Below the pieces are notes generated by a model, which ran no database searches, was not told where the DNA came from, and was given only the letters and a program-made list of their open reading frames with translations. This document shows positions 1 to 5,738 of a stretch of DNA of 6,867 nucleotides, piece by piece (within the stretch, counting starts at the first letter, position 1; each line of letters begins with the position of its first letter). The translations under genes and the position numbers were made by a program. The stretch is taken from NCBI GenBank assembly GCA_036389695.1, contig DASVWG010000189.1, positions 1 through 6,867 of the forward strand, in the 5' to 3' direction. This DNA comes from JALZHR01 sp036389695 (GTDB taxonomy: Bacteria; Acidobacteriota; Blastocatellia; Pyrinomonadales; Pyrinomonadaceae).

Positions 1-2
1 AA

Positions 3-1586
3 ATCGTCAAAGCCGGCAATGCAAAGGTCAAAGCCAAGTCTTTTGCCGTTCCGAACATCGAGCCGGGCGTCATTGTCGAATATCGTTATCAGGAAACGCA
101 TCAGAGCACGTGGGCAAACAATATGCGGATGTTTTTCCAGCACGAAATTCCCATCCAGAACATCACATATTACTTCCGTCCGATGAACAACGCCAAATAC
201 CTGACCTTTAACATGAACGATAATAAATTCATCAAGGACAAAAACGGATTTTATCGCGCGACGATGGAAAACGTTCCGGCAATCAAGGAAGAGCCGCAGA
301 TGCCGCCGGCAGATGAAGTTCGCTCGTGGCTGCTGCTTTATTACTGGAGCGATTTGAAAGACACCGAAGACAATTTCTGGTCGAAAGTCGGCGGCGTTAT
401 CGCGAGTGTTTTTGAAATTAAAGACACGCTCAAACCGGGCAAGGATTTAAAAAACGCCGCGACCGAAATCGCCGCTGGCGCGACGACGCCCGACGAACAA
501 CTGGCAAAGCTTTACGAGTTTTGCCGAAAGCGCGTCAAAAATATCACTTACGACACGACCCTGACCGACGACCAGAAAGAGGAAATCAAGCCGAGCAAAT
601 CCGCCTCGGAGACATACAAAAAGCTTCAGGGCACGGAAGCGGACATTAATGAGTTGTTCGCGTCGCTGGCGACCTCGCTCGGCTTTGAAGCGCGGCTCGC
701 CTTTAGCGGCGACCGCAGTCAGAAGTTCTTTAACCCGAGTCAGGCGCACCTCTCGTTCATTCATTTTTCATCGGTTGCCGTCAAGGTCAACGGAACCTGG
801 AGATATTATGATCCGGGCGATGCTTTCGTGCCGAACGGAATGCTTGCCTGGAACGAGGAAAATACTTCGGCTCTGCTTCTGGGCTACAAAGATTACGTGA
901 CGACCGAAATTCCGCTTTCGGGAACGGATAAAACCGTCGCCAAAAGAACGGCGCGGCTCAAATTGCTCGAAGACGGCACTCTGGAAGGCAACGTTAAAAT
1001 CGAACAAACCGGACAAATCGCTTATAACGTCCGCACGGACTATTACAAAAAATCCGCCGGCGAGCGCGAGGAAATGTTGAAAAATGAGGTTAAAAAGCGC
1101 ATCAGCACGGCTGACATTTCCGAAGTCAGCATCGAGAATTTAATGGATGCGGAAAAGCCTCTCGTTTTTCAATACAAGATTCGCGTGCCGAATTACGCGC
1201 AGAAAACCGGCAAGAGAATGTTCTTCCAGCCCGGCTTTTTTGAATACGGCACGAATCCCGTGTTTTCGACCGCGACGCGAAAATACAGTATCTTTTTCCG
1301 TTATCCGTGGTCGGAGCAGGATAATATCGAAATCGAATACCCGAAAACTTTCGATTTGGATAACCCGGAAGCGCCGGGCGAGCTCGCCGACCCGCAGAAA
1401 ATCGGCTTGCTGAACATCACTCTTAAAGCTGACCGAAGCCAGGGCGTGCTGTTTTACGACCGCAAATTCCACTTCGGCGGCAATGGAAAAATATTGTTCC
1501 CCGCAGGCGTATATGAGCCTTTAAAAGGTTTGTTTGACGCGTTTCACAAGGCGGATACGCAGACGATTACGCTCAGACAAAAGTAG
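3..1586 (+). CDS. DUF3857/transglutaminase-like protein lacking the catalytic Cys (5' partial)
   Basis: The frame is already open at the left edge, so the N-terminus is missing; 527 codons are present before the TAG. Residues 16-29 of the visible part (VPNIEPGVIVEYRY) are the typical conserved stretch of DUF3857. A transglutaminase-like region follows at about 160-275. Where active relatives, including the next gene, have G-D-C-K-D-K-A-N-L, this protein has G-T-E-A-D-I-N-E-L, with Glu212 at the Cys position. A His (254) lies one residue off the expected place and the Asp (270, in YYDPG) is kept. A C-terminal beta-rich region ends in a segment usual for this family (YEPLKGLFDAF, then TITLRQK). 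The role is unknown. Members are normally exported and are thought to act in the envelope; this one is probably a non-enzymatic paralogue. The gene is followed 51 nt later by the related gene on the same strand. Family assignment is confident, function is not. Confidence 0.85.
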   Translation: MVKAGNAKVKAKSFAVPNIEPGVIVEYRYQETHQSTWANNMRMFFQHEIPIQNITYYFRPMNNAKYLTFNMNDNKFIKDKNGFYRATMENVPAIKEEPQMPPADEVRSWLLLYYWSDLKDTEDNFWSKVGGVIASVFEIKDTLKPGKDLKNAATEIAAGATTPDEQLAKLYEFCRKRVKNITYDTTLTDDQKEEIKPSKSASETYKKLQGTEADINELFASLATSLGFEARLAFSGDRSQKFFNPSQAHLSFIHFSSVAVKVNGTWRYYDPGDAFVPNGMLAWNEENTSALLLGYKDYVTTEIPLSGTDKTVAKRTARLKLLEDGTLEGNVKIEQTGQIAYNVRTDYYKKSAGEREEMLKNEVKKRISTADISEVSIENLMDAEKPLVFQYKIRVPNYAQKTGKRMFFQPGFFEYGTNPVFSTATRKYSIFFRYPWSEQDNIEIEYPKTFDLDNPEAPGELADPQKIGLLNITLKADRSQGVLFYDRKFHFGGNGKILFPAGVYEPLKGLFDAFHKADTQTITLRQK

Positions 1587-1593
1587 TTTCCGG

Positions 1594-1628
1594 CGGGGCA
1601 GCCTTTCGCGGGCGTGCCCCGATTTTTT
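1594..1628 (+). terminator. Rho-independent-type terminator or attenuator between the two DUF3857 genes
   Basis: CGGGGCA (1594-1600) pairs with TGCCCCG (1615-1621). The stem continues inward as GCC (1601-1603) with GGC (1611-1613) across a one-base bulge at 1614. After a single A comes a run of six T (1623-1628). It begins 7 nt after the upstream stop codon. The T tract runs directly into the Shine-Dalgarno of the next gene, so it could end the first transcript, attenuate read-through, or both. Confidence 0.7.
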
Positions 1629-1632
1629 GGAG
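1629..1632 (+). promoter_or_regulatory. Ribosome binding site deciding the start at 1638
   Basis: GGAG lies 5 nt before ATG 1638. It supports this start over an in-frame GTG at 1614, which sits inside the terminator hairpin and would put eight extra residues in front of a clean signal peptide. Confidence 0.6.
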
Positions 1633-1637
1633 TTTAT

Positions 1638-3611
1638 ATGAAACAGTTTGCTCGTTTATTTACTTTCCTTTTCCTTCTTTTCGCGGCGCTGACGGTCGCC
1701 TCAGCGTCGACCGGCGATGAAGTGCCGGCGTGGTTTATGCAGTTTCGCAGTATGCAGACGCCCGCCTACGAAAAGGACGTCAAAGCCGTCGTGCTGCAAA
1801 ACGAATCGACCGTCGAAATCGGCTCGGACGGCAAATCCACGACGACGACGACTTACGTCGTGCGCATCCTCACGCGCGAAGGTCGCCGCCAAGCCATCGC
1901 GGTCGAGCCTTATCTGGTCAGCTCGGGCAAAATCCGCGACATCAAAGGCTGGCTGATTCGCGCCGACGGAACGACGAAAGCTTACGGCAAAGAACAGATT
2001 CTGGACACCATCTCCGACCCGGACGATGTTTATAACGAGGTTCGTCTGAAAATCATCGACGCTTCCGCGGAAGCGGACGCCGGAGCGATTTTCGGTTATC
2101 AGGTGACGAGCGAGGATATGCCGCTTTTTGACCAGGATAACTGGCAGTTTCAGGATAATCTGCCGACGCTTGTTTCGCGCTATACTTTGAGCTTGCCGAA
2201 CGGCTGGAAAGCCGACAGCAATACTTTCAACCACGCGAAGATTCAGCCCGTCGTAAATGGTTCGAGCTACACCTGGGAGCTGCGCAATTTACAGCCGATT
2301 GCCGAAGAACCGGAAAGCCCGAGCATCCCGAATCTCGCGCCGCGTCTCGTCGTCAGCTACGCGCCGACGGCAACGACGACCAATTTCCGTTCTTTCAAAG
2401 ACTGGACGGAAGTTTCGCGCTGGTATACGGAGCTCAGCAATCCGTCCGTGATTATCGACGACAACATTGCCAATAAAGCGCGCGAGCTGACCGCCAATGC
2501 GAAAACCGAATTCGAAAAAATTCGCGCCATCGGAACGTTTGTGCAGAATCTGCAATACATCTCGATTGACATCGGCGTCGGCAGAGGTAACGGCTATCGC
2601 CCGCGACCTTCGACGCTGGTTTTGCAGCGCGGCTACGGCGACTGTAAAGACAAAGCGAATTTGATGCGGGCTTTGCTGAAAGTGCTGAAAATCGAGGCTT
2701 ATCCGGTGACGATTTATTCGGGCGACCCGTCTTACGTGCGCGAAGAATGGGCTTCGCCGAGCCAGTTTAATCACTGCATCATCGCCGTCAAAGTCAGCGA
2801 CGAGACAAATTCGCCGACCATTCTGACGCACCCGACGCTCGGACGCCTGATGATTTTCGACGCGACCGACCCGTTCACGCCGGTCGGCGATTTGCCCGAT
2901 TATTTGCAGGGAAGCTTTGCCTTAATCGCCGCCGGCGGCGACGGCAAGCTGATGAAAATGCCGGTCACCTCGCCCGAAGCCAATAAAATGGTGCGCAGCG
3001 TGGAAATGACCATCGCCGACAACGGCGACATCAGCGGCGTCATTCGCGAGCGCGCGCAAGGGCAGCAGGCGGCTTATGCTCGCCGGCTGCTGCGCAGCAT
3101 CTCGGTCAGCGATTACAACAAGATGATTGAAGGCTGGGTCGTGCGCGGCATCTCGACGGCGCGCGTCGGCAAAATCTCGCCGGTCGATAAAAACGCCGAA
3201 AATCAATTTGACCTCGACGTCGAATTGAAAGCGCCGATTTACGGTCAATTGATGCAAAATCGCCTGCTCGTCTTCAAGCCGGTCGTCGTCGACCGTCTGA
3301 ACTCGCTCTGGCTGACCGATAATAAACGGACGCATCCGGTAATTATGGAGGCAAACTCTTTCAGCGAAACCGCCGTTTTCAGTTTGCCGACCGGCTTTAT
3401 CGTCGATGAAACGCCCGACCCGGTTAATCTGGAAACGCCTTTCGGCAAATATTCGACGAGCTACGAAGTTAAGGACAACAGCCTGATTTTCAAACGCTCG
3501 CTGACGCTGAACTCGGCAACCATCTCGGTCGATAAATACGCTTCGGTCAAAGATTTCTTCGTCAAAATCCGCTCCGCCGAACAATCGCCGGTCGTGCTGA
3601 TGCGGAAATAA
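1638..3611 (+). CDS. Exported DUF3857/transglutaminase-like protein with intact catalytic triad
   Basis: The protein has 657 aa from ATG 1638. Residues 1-23 form a signal peptide: basic residues near the start, a Leu/Phe-rich core, and V-A-S-A before a likely cut after Ala23. The mature protein should therefore leave the cytoplasm. A DUF3857 domain covers about 35-190. A transglutaminase-like core at about 270-410 carries Cys336 (RGYGDCKDKANL), His379 (FNHCIIAV) and Asp408 (IFDATDP), the expected Cys-His-Asp order of a papain-like fold. A beta-rich C-terminal region (about 440-657) completes the usual family layout. Known members are mostly uncharacterised; the intact triad suggests a cysteine protease, amidase or cross-linking activity in the envelope, substrate unknown. 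It is a tandem paralogue of the preceding gene, whose Cys is lost, and is convergent with topoisomerase IB. Family is clear, the reaction is inference. Confidence 0.9.
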   Translation: MKQFARLFTFLFLLFAALTVASASTGDEVPAWFMQFRSMQTPAYEKDVKAVVLQNESTVEIGSDGKSTTTTTYVVRILTREGRRQAIAVEPYLVSSGKIRDIKGWLIRADGTTKAYGKEQILDTISDPDDVYNEVRLKIIDASAEADAGAIFGYQVTSEDMPLFDQDNWQFQDNLPTLVSRYTLSLPNGWKADSNTFNHAKIQPVVNGSSYTWELRNLQPIAEEPESPSIPNLAPRLVVSYAPTATTTNFRSFKDWTEVSRWYTELSNPSVIIDDNIANKARELTANAKTEFEKIRAIGTFVQNLQYISIDIGVGRGNGYRPRPSTLVLQRGYGDCKDKANLMRALLKVLKIEAYPVTIYSGDPSYVREEWASPSQFNHCIIAVKVSDETNSPTILTHPTLGRLMIFDATDPFTPVGDLPDYLQGSFALIAAGGDGKLMKMPVTSPEANKMVRSVEMTIADNGDISGVIRERAQGQQAAYARRLLRSISVSDYNKMIEGWVVRGISTARVGKISPVDKNAENQFDLDVELKAPIYGQLMQNRLLVFKPVVVDRLNSLWLTDNKRTHPVIMEANSFSETAVFSLPTGFIVDETPDPVNLETPFGKYSTSYEVKDNSLIFKRSLTLNSATISVDKYASVKDFFVKIRSAEQSPVVLMRK

Positions 3612-3614
3612 AAC

Positions 3615-3729
3615 AATCGTCCTTCGTCCTTCGTCCTTTGTCCTTAGTCAATTGCCGGTTGAGTTTAATTTGAGAATGTACTTTAAATTCAACCTGCGAA
3701 GGACAAAGGACGACGGACGACGGACGATT
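3615..3729. repeat. Heptamer-repeat foldback between convergent genes (likely bidirectional terminator)
   Basis: The arms 3615-3645 and 3699-3729 are reverse complements over 31 nt with two mismatches. Each arm is built of four 7-bp units: (C/T)GTCCTT at 3618-3645, and its complement AMGGACR at 3699-3726. A second stem sits inside: 3657-3668 (GGTTGAGTTTAA) pairs with 3683-3694 with one G-T wobble, around a 14-nt loop. The element fills the gap between the stop of the DUF3857 gene (3611) and the stop codon of topoisomerase IB (3728-3730), overlapping the latter by two bases. It could stop transcription from both sides. It encodes nothing visible. Its origin, as a repeated genomic element or local duplication, cannot be told from one copy. 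Confidence 0.8.
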
Positions 3730-4792
3730 ATTTACTTTCCCGAAACATTTTAATTAAAGCCTTTTCTTCCGGTTCGTAATCCGTTTGCAGACGGTTGATG
3801 CGGCGCGACTTGCTCGGTCTGAACTCGTTAATCGTGACGCCCGATTCGTAAGATTTGATGATGGTCGGGTGAATATACGAGCCGCGACACACCGTCGGCG
3901 TGTTGCCCAATTGTTCGGCGACTTTTTTCACCGCTTTACAGATATTCTGCTTGATTTGCCTTTCTTCTGCGGCGACTCCGATTTCCGCCAGCTCAACCGC
4001 CGTTAATAAGCTTCCGCCCCAGGTGCGAAAATCTTTCGCCGAAAATTCCGGCGACGTAATAGTTTTCAGATAATCGTTGACGTCTTTCGGTTTAATCGGC
4101 TTCGGCTTGCCGTCGGCGTCCAGATAATGAAAAAGCTTGCGCGCCGAGCCGAGCGCTTTTAAATCGCGCATCACGCCCGACAGCTCCTCGTCAACCAGAA
4201 CTTTTCGATGTTTGATGTGATGTTTGCCGACAAAACTGAAAACGAGCTCGCCTTTTCTGCCGATTTCCAGATGCCGGTTTTGCAGCGTCGTGATGCCGTA
4301 AGTCTTGTAATGCCTGACGCTCTGCTCGGTTCCGACGCGAATGTAAAGCGAATTTATCAGCCGCATCACGACCGCCAGAACCTTCTCGCGCGGAAAGCCT
4401 TCGAGCGCGATGTGTTCATTCGTAATCTTCCGCAAGCGCGGCAGATACTCGCCGAATCTTTCGATTTTTTCAAACTTTTTCTTCTGCTGCCGCTCGGCAA
4501 ATTTCGTGTGATAAATGTATTGGATTCTGCCGGAAGTATCCATCCCGAGCGCCTGAATTTTGCTGCTCGCGGCGGGCGCAATCCGCACGTATTTCCACGC
4601 GGGCGGAATCACCAGAGATTTGATTCTTGTCAGTCGTGCTTCGTCTTTAATCGCCTTGCCGTCGGCGTCCAGATATGAGAAACCTTTCGCTTTTCCGCCG
4701 ATTCTGCGCCACCATTTCGCGCGCCTGCCCTGTTCGATTTTCTGCCTGGCAAGGACTGTGTCGAATATCGTTTTCGTCTGCTTATTTTTCAT
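3728..4792 (-). CDS. DNA topoisomerase IB (poxvirus/bacterial type)
   Basis: The protein has 354 aa, a normal length for bacterial type IB enzymes. It nicks one DNA strand through a 3'-phosphotyrosine link and relaxes supercoils of either sign without ATP. The N-terminal domain (about 20-105) has the family stretches VIPPAWKYVRI and YIYHTKF. The catalytic domain shows Arg152 (LYIRVG), Lys190 (FSFVGK, beta-hairpin), Arg256 (DFRTWG), Asn297 (LGNTPTV) and the nucleophile Tyr306 (CRGSYIHP). Asn takes the place of the vaccinia His, as recalled for the Deinococcus radiodurans enzyme, with near-identical spacing between catalytic residues. ATG 4792 is chosen over an in-frame TTG at 4801 because GAGG (4796-4799) lies just before it, although only 3 nt away. 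It is divergent from the small HTH-like gene and convergent with the DUF3857 gene. Confidence 0.95.
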   Translation of the reverse strand: MKNKQTKTIFDTVLARQKIEQGRRAKWWRRIGGKAKGFSYLDADGKAIKDEARLTRIKSLVIPPAWKYVRIAPAASSKIQALGMDTSGRIQYIYHTKFAERQQKKKFEKIERFGEYLPRLRKITNEHIALEGFPREKVLAVVMRLINSLYIRVGTEQSVRHYKTYGITTLQNRHLEIGRKGELVFSFVGKHHIKHRKVLVDEELSGVMRDLKALGSARKLFHYLDADGKPKPIKPKDVNDYLKTITSPEFSAKDFRTWGGSLLTAVELAEIGVAAEERQIKQNICKAVKKVAEQLGNTPTVCRGSYIHPTIIKSYESGVTINEFRPSKSRRINRLQTDYEPEEKALIKMFRESK

Positions 4793-4795
4793 TAA

Positions 4796-4799
4796 CCTC
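4796..4799 (-). promoter_or_regulatory. Closely spaced ribosome binding site of topoisomerase IB
   Basis: GAGG on the minus strand lies 3 nt before ATG 4792, closer than usual. The alternative TTG at 4801 would place its initiation codon upstream of this site and has only a weak GGG nearby, so the ATG is preferred. Confidence 0.45.
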
Positions 4800-4823
4800 A
4801 ACCCTTTTTCGTTCGTTTTAATG

Positions 4824-4852
4824 AGTATAGCTTATTATTTTCGTTATTGGAA
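4824..4852 (-). promoter_or_regulatory. Candidate promoter of topoisomerase IB
   Basis: On the minus strand TATACT (4829 down to 4824) is a good -10 box. A weak -35, TTCCAA, lies at 4852-4847 with a 17-nt spacer. It points towards the topoisomerase start about 32 nt downstream. The surrounding gap is AT-rich. The -35 is poor, so the call is moderate. Confidence 0.45.
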
Positions 4853-4900
4853 AAATAATTTCGAGCCGTTCGTAAATGCAGAAATGATTAGACTTAATTT

Positions 4901-4912
4901 GATAAATTTATC
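4901..4912. promoter_or_regulatory. Perfect 12-bp AT-rich palindrome in the divergent gap
   Basis: GATAAATTTATC reads the same on both strands and lies between the two divergent promoters. It could be a protein binding site serving either gene. A short AT-rich palindrome can also arise by chance in such a sequence, so the regulatory role is a guess. Confidence 0.3.
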
Positions 4913-4937
4913 CTCCGAAAATAGTTGAAAAGGCAAC

Positions 4938-4967
4938 TTGTTTCATCTATGAAACATCAAATATAAT
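4938..4967 (+). promoter_or_regulatory. Promoter of the small HTH-like gene
   Basis: TATAAT (4962-4967) is a perfect -10 box. TTGTTT (4938-4943) is a partial -35 with an 18-nt spacer. Transcription would start near 4973-4975, very close to the Shine-Dalgarno, giving a short leader. The -35 and spacer are covered by the GTTTCA-N4-TGAAAC dyad, so a protein bound there should block this promoter. Confidence 0.65.
4939..4956. promoter_or_regulatory. Candidate operator TGTTTCA-N4-TGAAACA (copy 1)
   Basis: Seven-base arms, TGTTTCA and TGAAACA, flank the spacer TCTA. The dyad lies over the -35/spacer of the promoter for the small gene, a typical place for a repressor. The same arms with a different spacer occur in the ruvB promoter. 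The arm-plus-N4 geometry resembles LexA boxes of the GAAC-N4-GTTC type, but the bases differ and the regulator is not in the window. Confidence 0.6.
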
Positions 4968-4974
4968 GTCTAAT

Positions 4975-4980
4975 GGAGGG
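4975..4980 (+). promoter_or_regulatory. Ribosome binding site deciding the start at 4988
   Basis: GGAGGG lies 7 nt before ATG 4988, an ideal spacing. The earlier in-frame ATG at 4973 overlaps this site and lies at the predicted transcription start, so it is not used. Confidence 0.8.
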
Positions 4981-4987
4981 TAGAAAA

Positions 4988-5497
4988 ATGACTTTAGAAA
5001 CGACGAATAATATTGTTGAATTTGAACAGTCGGAAGCGGCGCAAAGCAAAAAAGATATGATTTTATCGCTTTTCAAAGCCGGCACGACCGATATTGAATC
5101 AATCGCCGTTTTGAGCGGCGCAAAGCCGAGCTATGTCGGCTCGGTTTTGCAGAAAGAAGGTCTGATAGACAATTATTTCGACCTTTACACTTCGACCGCG
5201 CATACGATGAACGTCTATTCCAAATACTTTCGCGGAAAGCTCGGTTTTAAGGACGTCAAAGCGGCGGAAAACGGCGTCGTGAATCTGGAACAGGCGTATC
5301 GCTTGTTTTCCAACACGCAAGACCGCGCCGGACAGCATCACACGCTGGAAATGGCGCTGACGATGCTCAACCGCGCGCGCTGGACGGGCAAGCTCGAAGA
5401 AGCTGAAGTCTATCGCCGCTGGCTGGTCGCCAAATTGAGCCAGCCGCTCGTCGAAGAAAAGGAAAACACGCAGCAGGTTTTGAAGCTTGTCGCTTAA
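4988..5497 (+). CDS. Unrecognised small protein with helix-turn-helix-like N-terminus
   Basis: The protein has 169 aa and I do not recognise the family. Residues 21-59 look like a helix-turn-helix: a first helix (KKDMILSLFKAG), a second (DIESIAVLSG) and a probable recognition helix (KPSYVGSVLQKEGL). The pattern is like winged-helix or sigma-type domains that read 'target skipped by the next helix'. The rest (about 65-155) is predicted mostly helical and rich in charged residues, with an Ala/Arg-rich stretch around 119-150. There is no signal peptide, membrane segment or Cys, so it is probably cytoplasmic. It has its own promoter with an operator shared with ruvB, is divergent from topoisomerase IB and is followed by a foldback element. 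It may be a DNA-binding regulator or a DNA-transaction accessory protein; this is inference from the HTH-like part and the neighbours. Confidence 0.8.
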   Translation: MTLETTNNIVEFEQSEAAQSKKDMILSLFKAGTTDIESIAVLSGAKPSYVGSVLQKEGLIDNYFDLYTSTAHTMNVYSKYFRGKLGFKDVKAAENGVVNLEQAYRLFSNTQDRAGQHHTLEMALTMLNRARWTGKLEEAEVYRRWLVAKLSQPLVEEKENTQQVLKLVA

Positions 5498-5516
5498 TTT
5501 AAAACGCGAATAAATT

Positions 5517-5653
5517 TGTAGGGGCAGGTCTTGTGCCTGCCCAATGAGCGCGCGAGCGCGAACAACGCATTAAATAAATTCAACGTTGAGATTTATTAAA
5601 ATTGACTAGCGTTCTGTCGAACGCTTTGGGCAGGCACAAGACCTGCCCCTACA
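5517..5653. mobile_element. MITE/REPIN-like foldback element with perfect 26-bp terminal inverted repeats
   Basis: 5517-5542 and 5628-5653 are exact reverse complements over 26 nt, starting TGTAGGGGCAGG. Each arm is also a hairpin by itself: GGGCAGG and CCTGCCC around 7 nt. The symmetry continues inward imperfectly: AACGC/GCGTT, AATAAAT (5573-5579) with ATTTATT (5591-5597), and a central 10-bp palindrome TCAACGTTGA (5580-5589) at the exact midpoint. There is no open reading frame, so it would need a transposase from elsewhere. No clear target-site duplication is visible. Short repeats starting TGTAGGGGC and ending GCCCCTACA are, as I recall, scattered in several bacterial phyla. It lies between the small HTH-like gene and the ruvB promoter and might also act as a structured 3' end. 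Confidence 0.75.
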
Positions 5654-5663
5654 TTTCTTTATC

Positions 5664-5683
5664 TTGTTTCACAGTTGAAACAA
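5664..5683. promoter_or_regulatory. Candidate operator TTGTTTCA-N4-TGAAACAA (copy 2, ruvB)
   Basis: Eight-base perfect arms, TTGTTTCA and TGAAACAA, flank the spacer CAGT. The right arm contains the ruvB -35 box (TTGAAA). It matches the dyad before the small HTH-like gene in both arms and spacer length, while the spacer bases differ, which is what conserved protein contacts in two half-sites would give. As ruvB is commonly under LexA, a LexA-type repressor is the leading guess. Confidence 0.65.
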
Positions 5684-5703
5684 TCTTGCATAAAGAGTAA
5701 AAT
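5675..5703 (+). promoter_or_regulatory. Promoter of ruvB
   Basis: TTGAAA (5675-5680) and TAAAAT (5698-5703) are separated by 17 nt and lie 35 nt before the ruvB start. The -35 box is inside the operator dyad. An independent promoter fits ruvB standing apart from ruvA and ruvC here. Confidence 0.6.
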
Positions 5704-5738
5704 AGACAGTAACAAAAAACAAAAAAGAGGTTTCCCAA

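Noticed and set aside
1701..3584. Long minus-strand open frames opposite the second DUF3857 gene (177, 180 and 220 codons)
   Set aside because: They mirror a confident gene, lack ribosome binding sites and give Arg-rich, low-sense proteins typical of antisense shadows in GC-rich third positions.
3615..3729. CRISPR-like array
   Set aside because: The units are 7 bp, directly abutting and inverted across the centre; there are no spacers of regular length and no cas gene.
4908..4920. GGAGGAT on the minus strand as a ribosome binding site
   Set aside because: No start codon with an open frame follows at a workable distance.
4560..4928. Plus-strand open frame of 122 codons reaching into the divergent gap
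   Set aside because: It mostly lies antisense to topoisomerase IB, has no ribosome binding site and no recognisable domain; its tail is AT-rich gap sequence.
4923..4938. Small hairpin AGTTG-N6-CAACT just upstream of operator copy 1
   Set aside because: Five-base arms are too short to stand out in this sequence, and no matching structure lies before ruvB.
4973..4987. Upstream ATG start for the HTH-like protein
   Set aside because: It overlaps the GGAGGG ribosome binding site and the predicted transcription start; ATG 4988 has ideal spacing.
5498..5738. Hidden small gene or RNA gene between the HTH-like gene and ruvB
   Set aside because: The stretch is accounted for by the foldback element, the operator dyad and the ruvB promoter; no start with ribosome binding site and no tRNA-like fold was seen.
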